A stretch of 64,000 nucleotides of DNA. It comes from Arthrobacter agilis. Its GTDB lineage: Bacteria; Actinomycetota; Actinomycetes; Actinomycetales; Micrococcaceae. The DNA is taken from positions 372,001 through 436,000 of the forward strand of contig NZ_VHIM01000003.1 in the NCBI RefSeq assembly GCF_006494655.1. The letters are read 5' to 3'. The translations under genes and the position numbers were made by a program. Under the pieces are notes generated by a model. The model was not told where the DNA came from, searched no databases, and saw only the letters and a list, made by a program, of their open reading frames with translations. This document shows positions 57,956 to 64,000 of the stretch, piece by piece; positions within the stretch are counted from its first letter, which is position 1; every line of letters begins with the position of its first letter.

Positions 57956-58618
57956 TCAGCCGAGCCCGGTCCGGCGCAGCGTGATGTTGAGCCGGCCCTC
58001 GAAGCCGATGCCCTCGGGGGCGGTGCCCGGAAGCGTCCGGAGGACCCCGTGGTAGGCGAAGCGCGACGGACCGCCGAACACGAAGAGATCGCCCGAGACG
58101 AGCTCGATGTCCTGCCACGGTCGATTGCGGTTCTCCGTGTTCCCGAAACGGAAGACGCAGGCGGTGCCCAGGCTGAGTGACACGACGGGTGCGTTGATGC
58201 GCTCCTCCCGGTCCTGGTGCATGCCCATCCTGGCGTCAGCATCGTAGTAGTTGACGAGGGCCGCGTCCGGTTCGTACCGATCGCCCTCGTCGGGACCGTA
58301 CGCCGCGGCCACCGCTTCGCGGCCCAGCGCGCGGAGCCCGTCCGGGAACGGCGCGACCGCGGCGCCTCCGGCGTCGTCGGCCGTCCGGCTGTACCGGTAG
58401 GGCAGCCAGTGCCAGCCCAGACTGACGCTCCTCACGGACATGACGCCGCCGTTGGGCATGGTCACGGATCGCATGAGCGCCGGTCCTGTTGCCCACGTGC
58501 GGCACAGCTCCACCAGTTCGCGCTGGCGGTGTTCACCGAGCCAGTCCGGAACGTGCACCGCCCCCGCAGCCACCTCGCGGCGGGGGCGGGGGAGCAGCGC
58601 ATCGGTACCCGGGATCAT
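57956..58618 (-). CDS. alkB: AlkB-like 2-oxoglutarate/Fe(II) dioxygenase
   Basis: A 220-residue AlkB-family enzyme. Fe ligands H134 and D136 in MHQDREE and H190 in YHGV, 2-oxoglutarate Arg in RLNITLR (209-215), substrate lid SLGWHWLPYRYSR. It removes alkyl groups from bases in DNA or RNA by oxidation. It converges with the DinB-type gene with six bases between stops. Confidence 0.92.
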   Translation of the reverse strand: MIPGTDALLPRPRREVAAGAVHVPDWLGEHRQRELVELCRTWATGPALMRSVTMPNGGVMSVRSVSLGWHWLPYRYSRTADDAGGAAVAPFPDGLRALGREAVAAAYGPDEGDRYEPDAALVNYYDADARMGMHQDREERINAPVVSLSLGTACVFRFGNTENRNRPWQDIELVSGDLFVFGGPSRFAYHGVLRTLPGTAPEGIGFEGRLNITLRRTGLG

Positions 58619-58807
58619 TCCCTCATTGTGCGGTGTCCCGGGGAACTACGCCCTACGTTGACATTTTCTTCGGCCTTAGCCCCGGACTGCGCCGAGGATG
58701 TGCAGTGAGACTTGACGCGGTAGCGCCCGGAGGGTTCGGGCGGCACGGTGTGCGCCGCGAACGGCGAGCGCGTCACCGCTCCAGGTCTCGAGAGGAATGA
58801 CGCAGGC

Positions 58808-60322
58808 ATGACGATGACACCAATGGCCCCGGAGGGCCGGTACGAGGACGGGACGGACGGTCGGCCACAGGGGGCCTACGAGACGCGCGGGCGGCTGGAC
58901 CGGATCGTCGGACTCGTCATCGCGGCGATCGTGATCGCGGCAGCGGGCCTTCTGTGGCTGGCGGTGGCGGTCAATGGTCCGGACACCACCGTCGCGGATT
59001 CGAACGACGTCGTGATCGGCGTCTGGCGCGTCCTCTACAACGCGGACGCCCCGGCCCTGCCCGTCATCCTCACCGCCATCGCCCTCGCACTGCTCGCGGC
59101 CGCGGGCCTCGCAATCGTCGAGCGGCGCATCTCCACGACATCCCGCCGGTCCATGGATCCCACCGACCGGCCCCTCGCACCGAAAGTCGTCATGGGCGCC
59201 AACCGCGGCGTCTTCGCCGGTGAGGTCACGGTCACGGTGCTGATCCCCGCGCACAACGAGGAAGCCTCGCTCCCGCAGACCATCGCATCCCTCAAGAGCC
59301 AGTCCCACCGGCCCGAGCGCATCATCGTGGTCGCCGACAACTGCACGGACGCGACCGTCCGGCTGGCCCTGCAGGCGGGCGTGGAGGTGATCGAGTCCGT
59401 GGGCAACACGAAGAAGAAGGCGGGAGCGCTGAACCAGGCCCTCGCGCAGGTTCTTCCCCAGCAGGGCGAGAACGACGTCGTCATGGTCATGGACGCCGAC
59501 ACCCAGCTCGATGACGGGTTCCTCGCCGCGGCCGTGGTGCGCTTCACCGCCGACCGCGCGCTCGTGGCGGTGGGAGGTCTCTTCTACGGAGAGGAGGGGC
59601 ACGGCCTGATCGGGCAGTTCCAGCGCAACGAGTACATCCGGTACGCGCGCCAGATGCGACGCCGTCGCGGTCGTGTCTTCGTCCTCACGGGGACGGCATC
59701 GCTCTTCCGCCCCGTCGCGTTGCGCACCATCGCGGAGAGTCGCGGGTGGTCCCTGCCCGGGACGTCCGGTGACGTGTACGACACGGCCGCGCTGACGGAG
59801 GACAACGAACTCACCATCGCGATCAAGTCGCTCGGCGGGCTCATGATCTCCCCGCAGGACTGCACCGTGGTCACGGAGCTGATGCCCTCGTGGCGCACAC
59901 TGTGGAACCAGCGGCTGCGCTGGCAGCGCGGCGCCCTGGAAAACATCGGGGCCTATGGCGTCACGCCGTCCACCATCCGCTACTGGGCGCAGCAGCTCGG
60001 GATCGGGTACGGCGTGATCGCGCTGAGCGCCTACCTGGGCCTGATCGTCACCACGCTCCTGGCCCTCGAAGCGTGGATCTGGTTCCCGTTCTGGCTGGGC
60101 ATCGGCTTCCTGTTCACCATCGAACGGGTCGTCGCGGTCTGGAAGGGAGGCTGGCGGGCCCGCCTGCTAGCGGCCCTGCTGTTCCCCGAACTGTTCTTCG
60201 ACATGTTCCTGAACGCCGTCTACGTCAAGGGCATCATCGACATCTCCTTCGGTCGCCAGGCCGCCTGGAAGCACCTGGCCCATGCCGCTCCTGCCGGCTC
60301 CCTCTCTACCCAGGAGGCCTGA
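58808..60322 (+). CDS. BcsA-like family 2 glycosyltransferase
   Basis: A 504-residue membrane glycosyltransferase. Two N-terminal helices (GLVIAAIVIAAAGLLWLAVAV, ALPVILTAIALALLAAAGLAIV), the GT-A domain with VTVLIPAHNEEASLPQ, DAD in VMVMDADTQ, TED in ALTEDNELT and the QRLRWQRG acceptor motif, then three to four helices. This is the processive synthase layout (cellulose, poly-GlcNAc). No PilZ domain or partner hydrolase is present. A 76-residue membrane protein follows immediately and may be its subunit. Polymer unknown. Confidence 0.9.
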   Translation: MTMTPMAPEGRYEDGTDGRPQGAYETRGRLDRIVGLVIAAIVIAAAGLLWLAVAVNGPDTTVADSNDVVIGVWRVLYNADAPALPVILTAIALALLAAAGLAIVERRISTTSRRSMDPTDRPLAPKVVMGANRGVFAGEVTVTVLIPAHNEEASLPQTIASLKSQSHRPERIIVVADNCTDATVRLALQAGVEVIESVGNTKKKAGALNQALAQVLPQQGENDVVMVMDADTQLDDGFLAAAVVRFTADRALVAVGGLFYGEEGHGLIGQFQRNEYIRYARQMRRRRGRVFVLTGTASLFRPVALRTIAESRGWSLPGTSGDVYDTAALTEDNELTIAIKSLGGLMISPQDCTVVTELMPSWRTLWNQRLRWQRGALENIGAYGVTPSTIRYWAQQLGIGYGVIALSAYLGLIVTTLLALEAWIWFPFWLGIGFLFTIERVVAVWKGGWRARLLAALLFPELFFDMFLNAVYVKGIIDISFGRQAAWKHLAHAAPAGSLSTQEA

Positions 60323-60325
60323 CCC

Positions 60326-60556
60326 ATGATCACCGCAGCGTCCGTGCTCACCGTCCCCACCGGCATCCTGCTGCCGGAGTCCGTGCTCCACAGCGGGTTG
60401 TTCGCCGTCCTCGCAGCGTTCGTGGCGATCAACACGGTGATCTACGCCTCCCTGGCGCTCTCCGCCATCCTCCCGAAGATCTACCCGACGGACTGGTTCA
60501 CCAACCGGAACCGACGCACGGAGACGCGCAGCATCTACCCCGACGCCGAGGGGTGA
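60326..60556 (+). CDS. Small membrane partner of the GT2 synthase
   Basis: A 76-residue protein beginning three bases after the GT2 stop: hydrophobic LHSGLFAVLAAFVAINTVIYASLALSAIL with one or two helices, then a polar tail PTDWFTNRNRRTETRSIYPDAEG. Position suggests co-translation and a role with the synthase, as small accessory proteins do for other processive glycosyltransferases. Not a family I can name. Confidence 0.7.
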   Translation: MITAASVLTVPTGILLPESVLHSGLFAVLAAFVAINTVIYASLALSAILPKIYPTDWFTNRNRRTETRSIYPDAEG

Positions 60557-60586
60557 ACGCCCTGCTGGGCGCGAAGTAGTTAGAAG

Positions 60587-60617
60587 GGTATATTGCTAGG
60601 AAGATTAGCAATATACC
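60587..60617. promoter_or_regulatory. 12-bp inverted repeat before the sigma-factor leader ORF
   Basis: GGTATATTGCTA (60587-60598), spacer GGAAGAT, TAGCAATATACC (60606-60617). The arms are a perfect match and A/T-rich against the GC-rich background. The right arm abuts the Shine-Dalgarno GAGGAG (60618-60623). TATATT inside the left arm could be a -10 box. Best read as the operator of a dimeric regulator, or as an RNA hairpin controlling the leader ORF. Confidence 0.75.
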
Positions 60618-60629
60618 GAGGAGACTCTG

Positions 60630-60677
60630 ATGACCGGCAGCCATTGTCCGTCCACCACCCCGCAGCCGGGCGGCTAG
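60630..60677 (+). CDS. 15-residue leader peptide upstream of the sigma factor
   Basis: ATG 60630 with GAGGAG six bases upstream, encoding MTGSHCPSTTPQPGG, stop at 60675-60677, four bases before the sigma-factor ATG. The sigma gene lacks its own Shine-Dalgarno, so translation coupling through this ORF is likely. No attenuation-type codon run is seen. Confidence 0.5.
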   Translation: MTGSHCPSTTPQPGG

Positions 60678-60681
60678 CGCC

Positions 60682-61260
60682 ATGGCGGATGCTCCGGAGC
60701 TCGGCCACACACCGCGCGATGATCTGGCGGCCGCTCTCGAACGCGTTGCGGGCGGCGATGCCGATGCCTTCGCCGAGGTGTACCGGGGCGCCGTCGGCCG
60801 CGTCCACGGGCTGGTCCAGCGGATCGTCGTCGGCCGGGCGCTGTCCGAGGAGGTGACCCAGGAGGTCTTCCTCGACGTCTGGTCACAGGCGGCATCCTTC
60901 GATCGGGGCAGGGGCAGCGCGACGACCTGGATCCTCACCCTCGCCCGTCGGAGGGCCATCGACCGCACCCGCTCCGACGTCTCCCCGGTGGACCGCTCCG
61001 CACCATGGGCGCCCGCCGGCAGCGTCGACGGATACGATGCCGTGCCCGAGGACGTCCTCGACCACGACGAGCCGCGCCGACTCTCCGGGTCCCTGGGGAC
61101 GCTCACGCCCCTGCAGCGGGAAGCGATCGACCTCGCCTACTTCGGGGGACTGACCTACGAGGAGACCGCACGGCGCCTCGATGCTGCGGCAGGGACGGTG
61201 AGGAGCCGCATCCGTGAGGGGATCATCCGGCTGCGGTCGGACCTGTCACCCGGCGTCTGA
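60682..61260 (+). CDS. sigK: SigK-like ECF sigma factor
   Basis: A 192-residue ECF sigma factor. Region 2 is AFAEVYRGAVGRVHGLVQRIVVGRALSEEVTQEVFLDVWSQAASFD, region 2.4 TTWILTLARRRAIDRTRS, region 4 LTPLQREAIDLAYFGGLTYEETARRLDAAAGTVRSRIREGIIRLR. This is the SigK group, usually paired with the membrane anti-sigma RskA directly downstream; here the next gene is on the opposite strand and overlaps the end by 15 bases. Targets unknown. Confidence 0.88.
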   Translation: MADAPELGHTPRDDLAAALERVAGGDADAFAEVYRGAVGRVHGLVQRIVVGRALSEEVTQEVFLDVWSQAASFDRGRGSATTWILTLARRRAIDRTRSDVSPVDRSAPWAPAGSVDGYDAVPEDVLDHDEPRRLSGSLGTLTPLQREAIDLAYFGGLTYEETARRLDAAAGTVRSRIREGIIRLRSDLSPGV

Positions 61261-62079
61261 GTGCTCGCCCTGCGGTCGTTTCTCGCCCGCCTCCACCGGC
61301 GCGGTGACCACGTTGCCGGCGACGGGGGCCGGGCAGGTGCCGAACGGTGTGAAGGCGCTGGGATAGTTGACGGCGCGGTTGAAATCGATGAGCACGACGC
61401 CGTCCGGTCCCGGGCGGGAGGTGGTCACCTTCCGCCACTCCGCCGTCGTCGAACCGTTGGTCCCGTCGTGGAATGTCAGGCCGAGCCCGCCGGACTCCTC
61501 GCGGGCGGCTCGGAGTCTCCACTCCTGTGGCGCACCGGGCAGCCGGAACGTGACCTCCCCGACGGACCGGTGGACGCCGGACACCTCCGGATGGGCGGTC
61601 CGGATCCGCTCGTCGCGGGGTTCCGGGAATTCCTCGACGCGACCCTCCACCACCAGGTCCCTCCGGTACGGGAACGTCGGGACGCCCGTGAAGGCGGCGA
61701 GCGTCGGTGCGCCGGAATCCCTCGTCCGGACGGCGTAGCGCCCGGACCGCCGCGCGAGTTCGACCACCACACGGTGTCTGTCCTCACCTCCGTAGGCGAC
61801 CCAGGAAAGCGACTCCTCGTCGTCCAGGACGGCATCGATGGCTCCGTCCACGGGGAGGGCGCTCGTCAGGTCGGTGAGGCTGTCCGCCGCGCGGGCCGTG
61901 ATGGTGGCCGCGTGCGAGTCGGCGGACCAGAGGCCCGGGACCAGGTCCAGGGCCGCGGTCTCGGCCGGCAGCCACTGGAAGGAGGTGAGGCTGAGCCACC
62001 CGTGGTCGTCGGCGAGCGACGAATCCCGCGCAGCGCGGAAACGCTGCCAGTGGTCCTCCGGCGTGGTCGTGCTGTCCAT
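61246..62079 (-). CDS. DUF1684-family protein
   Basis: A 277-residue protein matching DUF1684: HWQRFRAARDSSLADDHGWLSLTSFQWL at the start, FPYRRDLVVEGRVEEFPEP in the middle and VLIDFNRAVNYPSAFTPFGTCPAPVAGN at the end, which is the conserved signature (DFNRAxNPxCA-like). Cytosolic, function unknown. It converges on and overlaps the sigma-factor gene by 15 bases. Confidence 0.88.
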   Translation of the reverse strand: MDSTTTPEDHWQRFRAARDSSLADDHGWLSLTSFQWLPAETAALDLVPGLWSADSHAATITARAADSLTDLTSALPVDGAIDAVLDDEESLSWVAYGGEDRHRVVVELARRSGRYAVRTRDSGAPTLAAFTGVPTFPYRRDLVVEGRVEEFPEPRDERIRTAHPEVSGVHRSVGEVTFRLPGAPQEWRLRAAREESGGLGLTFHDGTNGSTTAEWRKVTTSRPGPDGVVLIDFNRAVNYPSAFTPFGTCPAPVAGNVVTAPVEAGEKRPQGEHSDAG

Positions 62080-62194
62080 GGTGTGCCTTCCGGGCCGACG
62101 GGAGTTGAAGGGTCCTGCGTCGATGGAACCCGGGGCTCATGCCGGGCATTCCCGGGATCGGACCGCGGGGTCGGCCGGCTCCGCGGCCCGTGGA

Positions 62195-62551
62195 TCAGCT
62201 GTTGTACCCGGCTGTCGCCCCGAAGCCCGCGATGATCAGACCGAAGAACAGGATGACACCGAGCACCGCCAGGACGTTGAGGATGGTGACGATCCACCCG
62301 AGCACCTTTCCTGCCGTCGCCTGGACTCCGAGCCGCTCCGCCTTGCTGGCCTGCCAGATCGCGAGAGGGCCCAGCACGAACCCCGCCACGAAGAACCCGA
62401 CCAGCCCGAGGATCAGGGACAGCTGCGCCGCCTTCTCGCCCTCCATCGCCTGGTAGGACGGCTGGTACGGCTGCTGGTACAGCTGCTGATAGGACGGCTG
62501 CTGATAGGACGGCTGGTAGGGCTGTTCACTGGGATAGGGCTCGTGGGACAC
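62195..62551 (-). CDS. DUF4190 membrane protein with Tyr/Gln/Pro repeats
   Basis: A 118-residue protein. The first ~35 residues are imperfect repeats of YQQPSYQQ/PYQPSYQ; then LSLILGLVGFFVAGFVLGPLAIWQASKAERLG and VLGWIVTILNVLAVLGVILFFGLIIAGF, the two-helix DUF4190 pattern. The DNA in the repeat part is correspondingly repetitive. Function unknown. Confidence 0.85.
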   Translation of the reverse strand: MSHEPYPSEQPYQPSYQQPSYQQLYQQPYQPSYQAMEGEKAAQLSLILGLVGFFVAGFVLGPLAIWQASKAERLGVQATAGKVLGWIVTILNVLAVLGVILFFGLIIAGFGATAGYNS

Positions 62552-62646
62552 GGGGACGCTCCTGCTGTAGTGCGGCTGTTCCGGGACTGCTCCGCCTCCA
62601 TCATCCCGCGTTCCGCCCGCCGATGCACGGCAGGCGGGCTGTCGGA

Positions 62647-63345
62647 TCAGGGGAGCAAGGGGGTGGGGTGTGCCCGGAGTGCGTGCAGCATGAGGCGGAG
62701 GTACCGGTCGAACCCTTCCGGGGGTGGTTCCGGCCGTGCCGGAGGAGCAGGGTCGCGGCTGTCGCCGGGAGGGGGCGGAGGCGGATCGGCGGCGTCCACC
62801 CGCTCGGGCGTGAGGGATGCGAGCATGCGGACGAGGGCCAGCAGATCCGCTCCGGTCAGGTCCGGAAGGGATGCGCCGTCGTCCCTCAGCCGCCCTGCGA
62901 GGTGGTCAGCCGCGGGCGTGAGCCGCTCCCTCAGGACGGCGAGGCCTGCGGAGACGAACCCGTGGTCGTGCAGCAGTTCCCGCAGGCCGCGGTCCTCGAG
63001 CTGCATGCGGGCTGCCGTGCCGATGAAGGCCTCCGCAGCGGCCCACGGTTCCTCGAGGGCCAGGGCGTGGGTGGCCATCCGGTCGACGTCGGGCACCCTC
63101 TGCTCGAGGATGGCCTCGATCAGGGACCGGCGGTCCGGGAACCGCCGGTACACCGTCCCGACGCCCACACCCGCCGCGCGGGCGATGTCCTCGAAACTGC
63201 AGTCCGCGCCATGCTCGGCGAACATGCGACGTGCGGCTCCGAGAACCACCTCCCGGTTCCGCAGGGCGTCCCGCCGGAGCGGGCGGCCGACGGCGGGGGG
63301 TGTGTGGGGCCCGCCGTCGTCCGCCGCGTCAGGTGGGCGCATCAT
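62647..63345 (-). CDS. TetR-family regulator
   Basis: A 232-residue TetR protein: helix-turn-helix ARRMFAEHGADCSFEDIARAAGVGVGTVYRRFPDRRSLIEAIL (about 38-82), then a ligand domain. The C-terminal end has a Pro-rich insertion (ADPPPPPPGDSRDPAPPARPEPPPE). The start at 63345 overlaps the end of the PAP2 gene by 17 bases, so the two are translationally coupled. Ligand unknown. Confidence 0.88.
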   Translation of the reverse strand: MMRPPDAADDGGPHTPPAVGRPLRRDALRNREVVLGAARRMFAEHGADCSFEDIARAAGVGVGTVYRRFPDRRSLIEAILEQRVPDVDRMATHALALEEPWAAAEAFIGTAARMQLEDRGLRELLHDHGFVSAGLAVLRERLTPAADHLAGRLRDDGASLPDLTGADLLALVRMLASLTPERVDAADPPPPPPGDSRDPAPPARPEPPPEGFDRYLRLMLHALRAHPTPLLP

Positions 63346-64000
63346 GGTCCGCGGACCGGTACAGCCGGAAGGTGAGGAGGAGGCGATGCGCGGTGATGAC
63401 CACGGCGAGCCAGGCGATGCCGAGCGTCCAGGCGACGAGGACATCGGTGAGCCAGTGGTGGCCGAGGAACACGCGGCTCAGGCCCATCGTCACGGCGAAC
63501 AGCACGGCAAGCGACACGGTGAGGGCGCGAATACGTTTGCGGTGCGGACGCAGGACCACCAGATAGGCCACGATCCCGGCGATCACGAGGGCGTTGAGGG
63601 AGTGACCGCTGGGGAAGGACGGCGACGACTCGTACGGGGGTACCGCGAGCTCCATCGGGGGGCGCAGGCGTCCGAAGGCATCCTTGCCCGCGACGGTCAT
63701 GAGCAGGGAGCCGAAGGCCGCTGCCGGGATCAGGATCACGGGGGTCCACGAGCGGCGGCCCACCGCGAGCAGCACCATGATGCCGAGGGCCAGGATGGGC
63801 ATCCCGATGGGCCCGCCGATGTTCGTGTAGCCGGTGATGAAGGCGTCGAGCCATCCCGCGCGCAGCGAGACCGCCAGGTCGAGCGCGGGCTGGTCGAGCG
63901 CCGCGACGCCGTCGGATTCGACGACCGCCTCGTACACCTCGGCCGACGCCGCCGTCAGGAGTGCAGCCACGCCTCCGCCGATGGCGATGAGCAGCAGGAG
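63329..64000 (-). CDS. PAP2-family phosphatase, 5' end beyond the window
   Basis: At least 223 residues of a membrane PAP2 phosphatase; the frame is open to the window edge with hydrophobic LLLLIAIGGGVAALL, so the start lies beyond 64000. Active-site motifs are KDAFGRLRP, PSFPSGHSLN and SRVFLGHHWLTD. It probably dephosphorylates a lipid phosphate or undecaprenyl diphosphate on the outer face of the membrane. The TetR gene follows with a 17-base overlap. Confidence 0.9.
   Translation of the reverse strand, partial: LLLLIAIGGGVAALLTAASAEVYEAVVESDGVAALDQPALDLAVSLRAGWLDAFITGYTNIGGPIGMPILALGIMVLLAVGRRSWTPVILIPAAAFGSLLMTVAGKDAFGRLRPPMELAVPPYESSPSFPSGHSLNALVIAGIVAYLVVLRPHRKRIRALTVSLAVLFAVTMGLSRVFLGHHWLTDVLVAWTLGIAWLAVVITAHRLLLTFRLYRSADHDAPT

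Noticed and set aside
62450-62525. Short tandem DNA repeat as a CRISPR-like or phase-variable element
   Set aside because: The repetition is the coding sequence of the Tyr/Gln/Pro repeats of the DUF4190 protein; units are imperfect, without spacers and in frame.

Overview
The window is high-GC DNA (roughly two thirds G+C) with tight gene packing, GTG/TTG starts, ATGA/GTGA stop-start overlaps and TAGACT-like -10 boxes placed a few bases before start codons. Together with the gene content this points to a chromosomal segment of an actinobacterium of the Micrococcaceae, most likely Arthrobacter or a close relative. That assignment is inference from composition and gene families; no rRNA is present. 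I see no insertion sequence, CRISPR array, prophage or rRNA operon. No stretch longer than 300 bases is without a gene.

Layout. 1-8.2 kb: a LacI-regulated sugar operon (RbsA-type ATPase, two permeases, lipoprotein binding protein, arabinose/fucose-isomerase-like enzyme, L-rhamnose mutarotase), with a matching 12-bp operator at the regulator gene and at the operon promoter. 8.4-12.6 kb: an APC amino-acid permease and a divergent pair of AI-2E/PerM-family membrane proteins. 12.6-14.4 kb: three small secreted lipoprotein genes, one broken by a frameshift. 14.7-18.1 kb: GH65 disaccharide phosphorylase plus beta-phosphoglucomutase. 18.3-23.4 kb: YrhK-like protein, cation diffusion facilitator, a one-lobe binding-protein lipoprotein, a Cys-rich four-helix Csp protein overlapping a DUF3040 gene, a CHRD protein and a GAF-ANTAR RNA-binding regulator. 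23.6-29.2 kb: an aromatic-acid block (3-hydroxybenzoate 4-monooxygenase-like flavoprotein, IclR regulator, MHS transporter, phenylacetate-CoA ligase-like enzyme) with related palindromes in front of two of the genes.

29.2-39.1 kb: VOC protein, ThDP enzyme, CitE-like lyase, zinc ribbon protein, ABC/FtsX exporter, fatty-acid desaturase, flavin reductase with an NmrA-like protein, a 32-codon leaderless membrane peptide and a general-stress-type SDR. 39.1-46.0 kb: acidic-tailed membrane protein, DUF456 protein, GH15 glucoamylase-like enzyme (probably starting on ATC), a 41-residue basic protein, S10-type peptidase and a DHA2 drug exporter. 46.1-48.3 kb: tRNA-Ala(CGC) followed by a D12-class adenine methylase and a PD-(D/E)XK-like nuclease, a probable type II restriction-modification pair. 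48.4-53.5 kb: GH13 alpha-amylase-family enzyme, a lipoprotein, a CtaG/Caa3-type protein and a DUF2243 protein. 53.5-64 kb: alpha/beta hydrolase, FMN-dependent lactate dehydrogenase with a divergent FadR-type regulator and its operator, GNAT and DinB proteins, AlkB-like oxygenase, a BcsA-like GT2 glycosyltransferase with a small membrane partner, then a 12-bp inverted repeat, a 15-codon leader ORF and a SigK-type ECF sigma factor lacking a downstream anti-sigma gene, DUF1684, DUF4190, TetR and PAP2 genes.

The metabolic themes are sugar uptake and turnover (the LacI operon, GH65/beta-PGM, GH15, GH13), aromatic-acid catabolism, lactate use, and envelope/stress proteins. A TAAGC..GCTTA palindrome recurs upstream of several of the envelope/stress genes. 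The least explained pieces are the inverted repeat and leader ORF before the sigma factor, the recurring palindrome, the frameshifted lipoprotein, the one-lobe binding protein, the ATC start of GH15 and the nuclease partner of the methylase.
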